Shown: one piece after another, positions 30,191-42,430 of the stretch
Layout of the letters: each line of letters opens with the position of its first letter
Numbering within the stretch: the first letter of the stretch is position 1
NCBI GenBank assembly: GCA_028753945.1
Contig: JAPNXP010000016.1
Coordinates: 1,520,001 to 1,584,000, forward strand
Direction of reading: 5' to 3'
Source of the DNA: Hexactinellida sp. DTS-2022
Taxonomy: Eukaryota > Porifera > Hexactinellida
Length of the DNA stretch: 64,000 nt
Program-made: the position numbers and the translations under genes
Notes under the pieces: generated by a model
Seen by the model: the letters and a program-made list of their open reading frames with translations, nothing else
Databases searched by the model: none
Told to the model about the DNA's origin: nothing

Positions 30191-32559
30191 TATAGCATCT
30201 GACTGCACACTAATTAAGACAGCGTCTAATGGAAATTAAGAGGACGGTTGCTTAATTAGTGAACAATTTTTTTTTCATGGTGGAATAAATTATGTTTTGT
30301 CTGGGATGTTTCAGCATCTAACAAACATCGTAAGTCTGTCTATATATTTATGGACTCTATGCACTTTAACAGTACTTGCGATGTTGAGTTGATTAGCAAA
30401 CGAATCTCTTTAGTTTTAGCGATTCAACGAGCTTTCTACTTTCGCGAATAATAATCGGGACAGTTGATAATCCCTTACTCTACACCAACTGTATTTCCAA
30501 ACTATGTATATATTTTCATAAAAGTATTTTATTGGTATGTAGCATGTACCCTATATAACTGATCCAATGGGACAAACATATTATTTGTGTTAAAATATAC
30601 AATATCACCTCGTCAATACGTACACCAAGGGGCCGTCAAATGTAAACTTCTTAACCGGAATTCGTATTACGTGTTTTTTTTTTAATTGTTTGAAGGAGAC
30701 TGAAATAGTAACCGGCAATCTCAAGTTCTCAACGAGGTTCTACTAGCTATTGTAGATAATCTCTTAAACAATAATTGAATATGAAAAGACAAAAAGAATG
30801 AATCAAGTAAATATCAGAATGATAGACTAATGACATTTGGTTAATTGAGTGAACAAATACAGCAAACATAATGAAAATAAATAAATGGGGAAGTATGACT
30901 AAATAGGAGTAAATAAGTTGTAAGAACGCGCGTAGCGCGGACGAGCAGCTTGTAAGTTATTAATTCGTAGAAATGTTTCTCCACATGCAATACATCCATT
31001 GCATTATTAATTTTGGAGATTGAGAATTTATGGCAAGATTATCAATTGATGCATTCTCAGTGCACAAATGGAGTTAATTCGAGAATAATTCATCTTTATT
31101 TTGGGAAATACATATTCTCATCATATCTGAAAATTTGATTTGTGTTTTAGAGCTCTTTGTGGATCTCAGTCATTCTATTTCCCAGAATAAATATGAATTA
31201 TTCTCGAATTAACTCCATTTGTGCACTGTGAAAGTATTCATTGATAATCTTACCTTAAATTCTCAATCTCCAAAATTATTAATGCAATGCATCGATTGTA
31301 TGTAAAGAGACATTCCTACGAATTAATAACTTATAAGCTGCTCGTCCGCGCTACGCGCGTTCTTACAACTTATTTACTCCTATTTAGTCATATTTCCCCA
31401 TTTATTCCTTTTCATTATGTTTGCTGTATTTGTTCATTCAATTAACCTAATGGCATTAGTCTATCATTCTGATATTTACTTGATTCATTCTTATACTTGC
31501 CAAATGTCCCGATTTTGGCGGACGTCCCGCTTTTGGTAAAGATTTTGTGAATTGTCCCGCGTCCCGCTTTTAGACAAGTTTGTCCCGCTTTTTGTACCCT
31601 GTATTTCATTTTTGTGACAATAACAATATAATATAAAGATCTGAGCATTGCTTCTTCCAATTAGGTAATAACTCTGTAGATTTGACTAGCGACCCGTTTT
31701 TTAGCGGGACGTCCCGTTTTATTGACGGGACGTCTCGTTTTATGCAATTGGAGCAAGGTTCCTTCCGTTGAGATAATCAAATTATTACAGATACTAGGAC
31801 ATCCGTACAAATAGTAATACTACTTCACTTATTTATGTACTAATGTTCTTTGTCCCGCCAAACTTCCTTATGTCCCGCCAAAATTCATTCCTCCGTCCCG
31901 CCAAAGACTTGCTATAGGTTGGCAAGTATGCATTCTTTTTGTCTTTTCATATTCAATTATTGTTTAAGAGATTATCTACAATAGCTTTTAGAACCTCGTT
32001 GAGATTGCCGGGAACTGTTTCAGTCTCCTTCAAACACTTAAAAAATAAACACGTAATACGAATTCCGGTTGAGGAGTTCACATTTGACGGCCCCTTGGTG
32101 TACGTACTACGTATTGACGAGGTGATATTGTATATTTTTAACACAAATAATATGTTTGTCCCATTGGATCAGTTATATAGGGTACATACTATTACTACAT
32201 ACCAATAAAATACTTTTATGAAAAGATATACATACGTAGTATGGAAATACAGTTGGTGTAGAGTAATAGATTATCAACTGTCCCGATTATTCACGCAGGT
32301 AGAAAGCTCGTTGATGCGCTAAACCGAAAGAGATTCGTTTTCTAATCAACTCAATATCGCAAGTACTGCTAAAGTGCACAGAGTCCATAAATATACGGAC
32401 AGACTTACGATGTTAGTTAGATGCTGAAAAATCCCAGACAAACCATCAATTTATTCAACCATGGCAAAAAATCATTTATTGTTCATTAATTAAGCAACTG
32501 TCCCTTTAATTTCCACTATACGCTGTCTTAATTAGTGTGCAGTTGTGTCAGATGCTATA
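30191..32559. repeat. core of a large imperfect palindrome (arms ~0.95 kb)
   Basis: Ends TATAGCATCTGAC and GTCAGATGCTATA; arms match almost throughout and meet at about 31146. The right arm is longer only because of a 438-bp insertion at 31493. Both arms carry the hairpin GAACGCGCGTAGCGCGG (near 30925 and 31350). It may be a foldback element or simply the centre of the inverted duplication of the LRR-EGF locus. Confidence 0.8.
31493..31930. mobile_element. miniature transposon inserted in the right palindrome arm
   Basis: Ends ATACTTGCCAA and TTGGCAAGTAT enclose GCGGGACGTCCCGC-type repeats. CATTCTT is duplicated at 31486-31492 and 31931-31937, and the left palindrome arm has the uninterrupted site. 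The internal GGCGGGAC repeats recall the element at 43017-44241. Confidence 0.75.
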
Positions 32560-33467
32560 ATATAAATTAGTTACCCCAACCTTTATAATATGTATGTGAA
32601 TATTTTCCAAATTACCAATATTTTATGAATGTTCGATGTTCGAGATACAATCGATTCATTGTAGTCAGCTGAAAATCAAATTGAGACTTATTTTAGATAA
32701 AGATGTTTAGTCCGGGTCAGAGACGGAACCGGTCGGGTCTGACCGGCACCGGTCGACCGGTCGGGTCGGGTCGGGTCGGGTACCGGTCGGAACCTTGACC
32801 GGCCGGTCGAACCTTGAGCCGGTCGAGATCTCTATATGATCTATTAGATATCATAATATTATAATTTCTTTTCTATTATTTATAAATTATTGCTAGCTAT
32901 GAAGTATTCTCTCTAGTATTATAAACTTTTACCGAACAAATAAATACTGTCAGAAAAGTTATTTTCTGATCCTAAAGCTTATAATTGTGCATGTAATCTT
33001 AGATATAAATTATTGAACTCTCCAATGAATACCGCATATACTCGAATAATCGCTTCCAAAGTAGCAAATAAAATATATTACCGCTACCCGGAGTCCAGAG
33101 ATGGAACCGGTCGGGATTTTCATGACCCGACCCGACCGGCCGGTCGACCGGTCAATATGTATTTATAAATTCATTAATTATTGGATGGGATACTGAATCT
33201 CCTACACGTTATTCCCAATTGCTTTCATATGCGAAAATATATTTAGCGGTAACTTTGTTTCAAACTACTGATACTGTAATTCTATGTGTTCCATTTTTGA
33301 GGTGAATAACATTAATACATTTGGGAAATAGTTAAATAATTATTAGTTAATGGAAGATTTAGTGTATATGTTGGATAAATACCTTAAACAGTCGAAATCT
33401 ATAATAATATCCCTCTAGTATATTGACTGTTGAACGCTAAGATTTATACTTTCCTAAAACAACAGTC
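32560..33467. other. right arm of inverted duplication with a locally flipped segment
   Basis: 33150-33467 mirrors the LRR-EGF 5' flank. Between GC-rich ACCGGTCGGG repeats (32720-32830 and 33100-33160), the section 32880-33090 lies in direct rather than inverted orientation relative to 29665-29865. No gene. Confidence 0.7.
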
Positions 33468-33880
33468 ATGAATAAGTTCAACATATACACAACTGTCTTC
33501 CTGTTTGTATTCCTATTGAGTTTTTAGCATTTTCGAGTGCGACTATTCCCGTATTCTGTACAACTAGTGGAATCATTATTTCATGTAAAATAAGTACCAC
33601 TGACCAAACTTTAATACAGGATACGATCGCATCGTCTTTTGTAGCTGGAATTACGTCATTATGGAATCTGGATTCTCATTTACACATCAGGATCGGGTGT
33701 AACATTGAACATTAGTTTACCTGACTACATAACTGAGCTGAATGTACACAATACTATCGAGGCTGAAATTTTTATGGAAACGTATACGGTCAATAGTGGT
33801 GTGGAGGAGATCTATTTGAGAAGCAGACTGGTAACAATTACACAAGTTAACTTTTTCGCATTCTTCCCCAACTTAATACC
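33468..33880 (+). pseudogene. 5' fragment of a second LRR-EGF gene copy, broken
   Basis: Starts MNKFNIYTTVFLFVF, homologous to the signal peptide of the minus-strand gene, and continues through ISLPDYITELN, ETYTVNSGVEEIY and ITQVNFFAFFPNL. It has at least two frame changes (near 33520 and 33680) and the homology stops at about 33880, before the LRR array. In this copy the stretch around 33820 reads in frame where the other copy has a one-base difference, which helps show which copy changed. Confidence 0.7.
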
Positions 33881-34044
33881 ATATAAGGCAAGGGCTTTAG
33901 TTTATAGTATTTACATACGGTTTACAAAATGTTTGCTTATTTTATAATGCCCTTTACAGACCATCTACATTTATAGAAGCTCAAAATATAAACTGTAATT
34001 ATTGAAAATATTTTAATTTAATTAATGCGAAATTCGTGTTCAGC

Positions 34045-34415
34045 ATACTTGTTTACCAATAATACCCGTTGAGAGCTAACTTCTAACTTGATTTTGAATT
34101 TCCTTAATTTGTTTACCTATTTGTGTAAATAACAACAATAAATATTCATATTAGAAATTTGTAAATGCGAAATACGTGTTCAGCATACTTGTTTACCTAT
34201 TATATCATTTGAAAGTTTGTTTCTTTCTCATATATAAATGGGGTTTCTATTCCCCCATCACTTTAATACAATCCGGACAAACAAACAAACACACAAATAC
34301 ACACACAACAATCGAGTTTTATTAATACGAACCCTTCGGTCTCGGTCGGTTTGCGACTGTTCGGCGCTTCACGCCTCAATTGACGGCAGCCTCGCGGCCT
34401 TACTACGCCTTGAAA
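34045..34415 (-). mobile_element. family B unit joined to a family A-type hairpin end
   Basis: Reverse family B sequence ends at AACAATCGAGTTTTATTAATA (34327) and is followed directly by CGAACCCTTCGGTCTCGG and its hairpins, i.e. the 3' end of another unit. The junction has the same geometry as the A1/A2 junction at 4041. Confidence 0.55.
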
Positions 34416-34437
34416 CTAAATTATACATCCCTGTGGT

Positions 34438-35225
34438 CATGGCCTACTTAATATACGGCTATATATGTTCCCGAGAAGGCCAAGAAAGAAGAAGGCCAGT
34501 TTCTAATTTTCATTTTAGGATAAACTATGCCTCCTATTGTTGTTATTTGGGTTGTATATGGGGTAATCAACCATTGCGAGTCCAATGGTACCACTTTTGA
34601 GAATCTCAGATTTGTGGTTAAGCTGTTTAGGCGCAATTTAATGATGACACCACAAATATACAAAAATATAAAATTTGAGTATAAAGAACTGCGAGAAAAT
34701 GAAAATAATTTGCTAATATACTTCGAATACATTTTCCGGATATATATTGATAATGAATATATATAAACCAGCAGTTATATACGTTTTATGTACGAAAATA
34801 GTAAGTTTTAATTCGGATACTACTTGTATTTTAGCATGTGGTTGCTTTATAATTTTTCATTTTTTTTAGAATGTCGCCATTTTGTGATTTAGTAGCCTTT
34901 GGGGTATGAAATATATCCCTATATTAGTATTCCTATTATAAAATTATTAGAAAGTAGGAAGGAACTGAAATTAATGATATTTGAAAAAAATTCATTTTAC
35001 CATAAATTGTTACCGTCATCATTAAATTGCGCCTAAACAGCTTAACCACAAATCTGAGATTCTCAAAAGTGATTCCATTGGACTCGCAATGGTTGATTAT
35101 CCCATATACAACCCAAATAACAACAATAGGAGGCATAGTTTATCCTAAAATGAAAATTAGAAACTGGCCTTCTTCTTTCTTGGCCTTCTCGGGAACATAT
35201 ATAGCCGTATATTAAGTAGGCCATG
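34438..35225. mobile_element. CATGGCC-ended miniature transposon with 7-bp duplication, copy 1
   Basis: Long inverted arms (about 215 bases) start CATGGCCTACTTAATATACG. CTGTGGT is duplicated at 34431-34437 and 35226-35232. Both arms translate to the same MPPIVVIWVVYG frame, which is why that peptide recurs; it is not a gene. The CATG end with a 7-bp duplication is compatible with a P-element-like family, but without a transposase this is tentative. Confidence 0.8.
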
Positions 35226-35386
35226 CTGTGGTGTATTAAATATATTCCTCATAAAGTCTCCTTAAGGAATGTAAGTTCGAGTCGGTATTAGCAGTTGCGT
35301 TTCTTAATTCCATTGCGGTTTATCTGTCGTTAGAGAATACCAGTTGTGTGGTACGCGCCATTTTCCACTGTTCCAGTAACCATAGC

Positions 35387-35861
35387 CGTGACCTACGTTA
35401 TAATAAGGCCTGTTCACTAGTGTTAAATTTTGGACCATGGATGTCGTTTAAGTCCATTGATATTTTTACAATAAATGTTATAGTCAGAGATAATTAACCA
35501 AGTAGTAATCCAGAACAAAAAATATGAATGCCTTGCTACCCTTGCAGTCGGTTTGTGTCGAAAATTCTCGAAAAATAAATAAAATTAAACCCAATTAGTT
35601 GTTATTGTTCTTCAAATGTTTATTTGCTAAAAAATTATATTCACTTTCATGTTTTCTTTAATATTTTGTACTATTGCAACATTAATTTACTTCAAATGTG
35701 CTTGGTATTAAACCCAATAATATTTTACTTCTTCTGGATTACTACTTGGTTAATTATCTCTGACTATAACATTTATTCTAAAAAGAATCAATGGACTTAA
35801 ACGACATCCATGGTCCAAAATTTAACACTAGTGAACAGGCCTTATTATAACGTAGGTCACG
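35387..35861. mobile_element. miniature transposon with 7-bp duplication
   Basis: Inverted arms of about 110 bases start CGTGACCTACGTTATAATAA; CCATAGC is duplicated at 35380-35386 and 35862-35868. The internal sequence has no coding potential. Confidence 0.8.
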
Positions 35862-36206
35862 CCATAGCCTACTCTATATAAGGCCTAACAGTAGATGTAC
35901 CATGGATGCGGTAATAGATGGACTTTAGGAATAGAATAATCTTATGGGAGTGAACATAAAAGCACTTAATCCAGTCAGACAGTTCACCCACACACCGTTG
36001 CCGGCCGGATTGATAACAACCCTCAATCCTGCAATGTAATAAGTCTGCAAGGAAAAACGAATGCAGATTCCAAAATGCATGGTTGTCCCTCGAGGGGCTT
36101 ACATTAACGTGGTCGGATCCCGCGTTGGTGACCCGAGGCGATCCGGTTCGTCATAAACTAGGAAGCATAAAATCTACCGCTGATGGCAGAAGCATGTGGA
36201 AGGGAT

Positions 36207-37474
36207 CAGTGGCGGCGCTACGGGGGGGGCAAGGGGGGCTCGAGCCCCCCAGCTTTTCGGGTGAGCCCCTTCCGGAGCTGCAATGGAATATCATCCTCAT
36301 AAGGATAATACAACCTCTGTACGAGGTTGTATTATAGAAATTACATTTATGTTGTCCATGGCCTACTTAATATACGGCTAGATATGTCACCGAGAAGGCC
36401 AGTTTCTAATTTTCATTTAGGATAAACTATGCCTCCTATTGTTGTTATTTGGGTTGTCATCATTGCGAGTCCATTAGAACCACTTTTGAGAATCTCAGAT
36501 TTGTGGTTAAGCTATTTAGGCGCCATTTAATGATGACACCACAAATATACAAAAATATAAAATTCGAGTCTAAAGAACTGCGAGAAAATGAAAATAATTT
36601 GCTAATATACTTAGAATACATTTTCCGAATATATATAAACCAGCAATTATATACATTTTATGTACGAAAATAGTAAGTTTTAATTCGGATACTACTTGTA
36701 TTTTAGCATGTGGTTGCTTAATAATTTTTAATTTTTTTAGAATGTCGCCATTTTGTGTTTTAGTAGCCTTTGGGGTATGAAATATATCCCTATATTAGTA
36801 TTCCTATTATAAAATTATTAGAAAGTAGGAAGGAACTGAAATTTATGATATTTGAAAAACATTTCATTTTACCATAAATTGTTACCGTCATCATTAAATT
36901 GCGCCTAAACAGCTTAACCACAAATCTGAGATTCTCAAAAGTGGTTCTAATCGACTCGCAATGGTTGATTACCCCATATACAACCCAAATAACAACAATA
37001 GGAGGCATAGTTTATCCTAAAATGAAAATTAGAAACTGGCCTTCTCGTTTTATTTGCTCTCGGTGACATATCTAGCCGTATATTAAGTAGGCCATGTGTT
37101 GTCCTTGTACCTTTGAATTAGAATGAATATTTGAAAATGAAAGCATATACATAGTAATTGGAATTCATTTGTTTTCATTTCGTAATCACTAATTCACTAT
37201 CTAAGTTATATAATTCATTAAAAAATGGCAAATAATTTTTATTTATTATAATTATTAATTTTCAAATATTCCTAAATGCCTTCACCGCTGTACCAATCGA
37301 CAATTCCCTTTTCTGCTGTAGCTCCTTTATTACTATAAATTTGATGGATTTCTTAAACTTTTTAATATAGTCTTGTAATGCATTAAAAAATTTTTATTAA
37401 TTGTGCTCCCCCCCCTAAAATCTCCCTGCCCCCCCCCGAGCCCCCCCTGATTAAAAATCCTGGCGCCGCCACTG
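36207..37474. mobile_element. hAT-like miniature transposon carrying a nested CATGGCC element
   Basis: Ends CAGTGGCGGCGCTACGG and CTGGCGCCGCCACTG; GAAGGGAT is duplicated at 36199-36206 and 37475-37482. The outer element without its insert is about 520 bases of poly-G/C-flanked, AT-rich DNA. Confidence 0.85.
36357..37096. mobile_element. CATGGCC-ended miniature transposon, copy 2, nested
   Basis: Same ends and arms as 34438-35225; TGTTGTC is duplicated at 36350-36356 and 37097-37103. It lies wholly inside the hAT-like element, so it inserted later. Confidence 0.85.
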
Positions 37475-37668
37475 GAAGGGATATGCAGGAAAGAGTGTTT
37501 GACTAGAAAGCTCGGGAATGGCTCTATACGACTAATATTGTATATCGGGAAGTATTTAAGTTAACACTAAGCTGCAACCCGTAGCATTGTAAGAGTCTAT
37601 AATTGGGGGTCGCATCCCAACTGTTAATTTCGACTAATTCGTCGCAAGGCGACGGGTCACTTGGCTAG

Positions 37669-38132
37669 TATTATATTAAAATGAAATCTAATTTGAATAT
37701 TGAAATTCTAGTTAAATTAAACATTCGGGAAGTGCAATCTGAAGAAGCACACTCCCATCCCGTCTGTGGGTTTTTTAAATGTTAGTTTTTAACCCGAAAC
37801 ATGTCAATTATAAATTATACCTGAGTCGATTCTCAATGTTTTCAATCGCACCGTGAATTTGGTCACAAAGAACCCAAATATTTTCATTTAAAGTACGTAT
37901 ACTAATTCAATTTTTTTGTATTATAGTGCCAAAACAACCGCGATTGAAAACATTCGTATACATTTCCTGAGCATTTTTAAAAATAATTTTACTTTCCATG
38001 ATAAATATTCTGTTTTTACATTTTTTTTTCCAAGTTCACTTTTTTTTCGTAATTATATTTTAATAATGAAGTACGTAATTATATTTTAATTATTTAAAAA
38101 ATTTCCATTTAGATGTAAGTTTTGTAAAAAAA
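37669..38132. other. AT-rich spacer, nothing recognised
   Basis: No gene or clear repeat; poly-T/A tracts dominate. Confidence 0.45.
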
Positions 38133-38248
38133 AATCCAAAATTGCAGCTGTGCCGACGCATGTTCCTTTGGTGGCACTATATTTTGGTGGTGTTTTATTG
38201 ATAGTGCCTCCAAAGGAACATGCTGTCTTCACAGCTGCAATTTGGGAT
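38133..38248. repeat. 118-bp hairpin module, copy 5
   Basis: Arms AATCCAAAATTGCAGCTG and CAGCTGCAATTTGGGATT; followed by TTTCGCCATGTCATGAACGCC, the flank also seen after copies 6 to 9. Confidence 0.8.
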
Positions 38249-38640
38249 TTTTTTCGCCATGTCATGAACGCCTGATGGTGTTTACACTCATTTAACAAGT
38301 TGTTACGGGACTAAGGAACTATTGTTGAATTTCATGCTTCTTTCTATCTTAAACCATCTTGAGTTTAAGTTTATATTTCCATTATAAATGCGTTTTAGAC
38401 CCCCCCCTATCACTCTAATACATTTGGGCACCAAACAAGCACACAAATGAATAGTCATAAACTAGAAATTCCATCTCAATAATCCATTGTTTATATATCA
38501 GTTATCGTTTTGAAATTGAAATCAGTATACTTGTTACTTAGAGTGACATATGGGATTAAGTTTATATTCCCATTATAAATGCGTTATAAACCCCCCTTAC
38601 ACTCTAATACATTTCGGGCACCAAGCACACACAAGACAAA

Positions 38641-40386
38641 TCTCTATATTAAAAGCGCAATTGTTGTGTGTTTGTTTGTTTGTTTGTTTGTGTGTGTGTG
38701 TTTGTCCAGAATTAATTGGAAAGACTACGAGTCCCAGAAAGCTGAAAATTTGTGCATAGGGGTAATTTTGTACTGCGACAACGATCTATTGGTTTTCTAA
38801 GCGAAATAACCGGATTATGACGTCACGGTTGCAAAAAACAGATATTTTGTACTAGCTTCCCAATTTTCCTCCGATCTGTAGAAAATTCAAATCATTAGAC
38901 GTACACTAAATTTCTACACCTGATAGCAGTTCACGAATTCCCATTTTACTTCTGATTGTGACACAGTTAATTAATTAGTCCCTGCACTAATCAACCATAA
39001 ATAGTGTATCGTACCAACACAGGTATAGCAGAGTGCAAGTGTGTGTTGTGTGTGTGTTTGTCCAGAATTAATAGGAAAGACTACGAGTCCTAGAAAGCTG
39101 AAAATTGGCATACAGGGGTAATTTTACACGCTGACAACGATCTATTGGTTTTCTAAGCGAAATAACGGGATTATGACGTCATAAACGCACATATTTGGGG
39201 ATAACTCATTCAGTTTTTATTCGATTCGCCCACAATTTTCGATAATAACACAACATGCAATGAGACACACGTATACCAATTTATGGGAATGTGACGTCAC
39301 GTAGGAACTAATCTGGATTCAGCTCTTACATTTTTGGTTCAATCGACAAATAATTTTGTCACATTATAAAACAGAATGTATTGCATGGCTCTAGAAATTT
39401 TTATAATTTTCGCACTTAATCTGCGCCAGGCAATAACAAAAATGTAACCTCCTATTGCTGCATCATTGCATATATTGAGGTTTGATGATTTAATCTTCAC
39501 CTACATTATTTCCGAAATTACATACTTGATTAATCCAGTTTGGCTTCCATCAGTTTATTTCTATTCGTGATGTATTTAGCTTACGTCAATGACATAAGTA
39601 TGCATAATATTACTATCTATCTGATTTGTTTGTTAACAGAATGCGCTTAGAGTCTCTAATGCATTGTTTATTTATTACACCTATATTGGCTTCTATAATA
39701 AGACTATCAATGGAACCTAGGATTTCTACTAGAAATGGATTAAGTTAAGTAATCTAAGATTTTTGTTCTGCCTAACGATGGGATTTATTATGTTAATTAT
39801 TGCTATCAATTAAATTAAATAATTCACTAACCCAGCTCCTGCAAAATGAATTGTTTATGGGAGATCTATAAATGTTTATTACTATTAAATCAAATATTTT
39901 GCAACTCCTCTTTAAACCATTATTATGGAGAGATTACACCCAGAGTTAGTAAATTACTTTGCAATACAAGTTACTGAAATAATTAATTGCGTATAATTTA
40001 CCAACCACATGTCTCAATTTAATTGAGCTAACAAGCTAACCTTTAATATAGCTGAACGAGCTACCCTTAAGAACTATTGAGCTATTAATTAACTAATAAT
40101 TAATAACTATTGAGCAATGAGAATAACTTACTCAACATAATTCCCCAAACAAATTACAGTAATCACAACCCAAAATGAATTTTAGGCACGCGTTATTAAG
40201 TCACAGTGTGTAATTCACTAGCCACAGGTGAACTCATTAGTAATATTATAGCTTTTGGGAAGGGAAAGGCCGCGAAGCGGCCGTTAATTGTATCGCGTAG
40301 TGCCTAACACGAACAAACAAAAGTCGCGAAGCGACTTTTGTGAGAGAGTGATCCGTCGCGAAGCGACCGAGACCGAAGGGCTCGTA
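38641..40386 (+). mobile_element. Helitron-like family A element, copy 4, with truncated leader unit
   Basis: Opposite orientation to copies 1-3: TCTATATTAAAAGCGCAATTG and a GTTTG tract on the left, GGCCGCGAAGCGGCC, GTCGCGAAGCGAC and GGGCTCGT on the right. The 5' section occurs twice (38641-39035 and again from about 39036), so a truncated unit precedes a full one in tandem. Confidence 0.6.
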
Positions 40387-40394
40387 TTTATACA

Positions 40395-41010
40395 AATAGA
40401 TATTCCATCTCTGTAATCCATAGTTTGAATATCAGAAATCGTTCTGAAATTGAATAACTGTTGAATGAAATTGAATTTTCATATAGGAGAAAACTTTAAT
40501 CTTTAATACAATTATTGTATTAGAAATCGATTTATATAGTAGCAGCTATTGAATCAAATTGAATTATTCATATAAATAGAATACTTTATTGTAACTATGA
40601 TATCAGAAATTGATTTGTATAGTAATAGCTATTGATTGTAAATTAATTATTCATATATACTAGAATTCTTTATTCTAACTATGATATCAACAATAACTTG
40701 AATTGAAATAACACTGAATCTAATTGAATTATTCATAAATAGTAGATCTTCATCGAAACCACGAAATAATTGCATAATTGAATATTAATGAATTTACGAT
40801 TTTAGAAAGTTAAGGGTCAATTGTGGCAACTTTGAGCCTAATTATCAGGAAAATGAGGACGAATTTAAAAAATCGTGAAGAGCTATTAGGTCCAAAATAC
40901 TTTTCTGAAGCTAATGATTCAAAAATTTTGTTTATTATTGCTTTTATTTTCCTATGGGACAACAAAATCTAAAAGTCCCGTTAACAAATTTTCCAAATCG
41001 AAATTAATAA
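40395..41010. repeat. repeat body shared with 25210-25925 (inverted)
   Basis: ATCAGAAATCG, AGCAGCTATTGAATC and ATGATATCAGAAATTG blocks match the earlier segment in reverse complement over about 600 bases. No coding content. Confidence 0.6.
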
Positions 41011-41340
41011 CGGCACTTAAACAGAGACTATGTTATGTGTAGAAATATCTGGGTGGATAATATATTTATCTACAATGAGATTCAAAAGAGGTTTTGACAA
41101 ACATCAGCGGATAACTTCAATTAATTATTACGCAATTATTGTTGTAAACAAATGTCGCATTTCAAATGGACCATAACACTTCTATTTTTTCTTCAAGTAA
41201 ACATGGAATGTTCCCATTTATTAAAATTCATTGTTTGTAAGGTTTGTAGACTTAGTACATGAGACAACCCACTTTATACAATGGTGTAACAACTTGTATT
41301 GATGTGAAGTCAAAATCAAAACAATTTAAACGCAGTTAAT

Positions 41341-42358
41341 ATGGTAAAGGATTCTGTAATGGCTCTTGAAATTAAGTGCCCTCTCCTCCGAACTTGTAAA
41401 TGTGAGGGAAAATTTCAGAAGCTAAGAAACATTTGGAAGTTTGTGATAACTTTAGAATCCAATGTGCTAAGTGTAAGCATATTTCCTAGGAAAGAAGAAC
41501 ATCACCATATAATGAGAAATGCCAAATGCGTAAAATCAATTGTAAATACGGGTGTGAGAAATCCGGTTATGCCAAAGATTTAGAAAACATGAAAAGTGTT
41601 GCAAAAAGATCCCCATTCTATGTCCGAATGGTTGTGAGATGGAATTTCCTCGAGAAGTCTCCTCTGCACACAGGAATGTCTGTGAGTTAGAGGAGATCAC
41701 GTATCCTTATGCTAAATACGGCTGTAAAGCTAAACCAATGCTAAGAAAGACTTATTTGCTCACAAGAAAGATAACATAGTGGAACATACAGACTTGAGCT
41801 TAAATAGACTAGAAAAACTTGAAAACGAAAAAAAGAATGTTGAATGGACAATGGAACAGTTGGATAAATTTGAATGGGAATTCCAATATAAAGCTTTTCA
41901 CATTATGAACTCATAGAGGGCCCTACTTTCTATGTTAACAACTACAAACTGAGACTATATTATGTTTAATACCACTCCACAGACTATTATCTCTCCTTTT
42001 AACTACAAATAGAGGAAAGTCCTTCTCCATCAAGAGGATAGAAGGAGAGTTCGACAAACAATTGGGAATAGCTGCCATTACTCACTACAGAGTATTTCTT
42101 CTAGACAAACAGGACTATAGCAAGTCTCATTATAAAGCTGGACCAATGAATTATCAGCTTGAGATCGGTGAAGATAGCGAGGAATTTTATTGCATAGACT
42201 GTGTTACCTACAGGAGATACTTAACAACTGACGACTGTATATCAGTTAGATTTCATTTTGATACCAATACTCAACCACCTCGTGGAGAAGTGTCTGAAGA
42301 TAATATTAGTAAGCTCACAAGCTCGAAATCATCCGATATTGATCCATTTAATTGAAAA
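41341..42358 (+). pseudogene. TRAF-like gene remnant (zinc fingers + MATH end)
   Basis: Pieces in different frames read as TRAF-type zinc fingers (LEIKCPLLRTCKCEG, HLEVCDNFRIQCAKC, INCKYGCEKSG, ILCPNGCEMEFP), a short coiled coil (LNRLEKLENEKKN) and the end of a MATH/TRAF-C domain (EGEFDKQLGIAAITHYRVF, LLDKQ, TTDDCISVRF). At least three frame changes and several stops separate them. It is a paralogue of the better-kept locus at 44479-45879, 2.1 kb downstream on the same strand, and probably arose by tandem duplication. Confidence 0.75.
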
Positions 42359-42430
42359 ATCTTCCAACAATGGAAACAGTCTTACCCCATCAAAATACTT
42401 CTTAATTATTTGTAAATCCTATTACACGTA

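Larger units (their letters stand above)
35869..37668 (+). mobile_element. Helitron 3' region ending at CTAG, with nested insertions
   Basis: The stretch ends with the hairpin GTCGCAAGGCGAC (37641-37653), then GGGTCACTTGGCTAG and T: a textbook Helitron 3' terminus (hairpin about ten bases before CTRR). The moderately GC-rich DNA 35869-36206 plus 37483-37640 is presumably its body, split by the hAT-like element at 36207. The 5' end was not found, so the left boundary is nominal. Confidence 0.5.

Noticed and set aside
34527-37008. Recurrent frame MPPIVVIWVVYGVINHCES in four places
   Set aside because: It lies in the inverted arms of the CATGGCC-ended elements and appears on both strands of each copy, as expected for arm DNA; no conserved full-length protein.
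38550-38800. Frames with repeated CLFVCLCVCVC-type peptides near GT tracts
   Set aside because: They are translations of the GTTTG/GTGTG tract at the 5' ends of the Helitron-like units.
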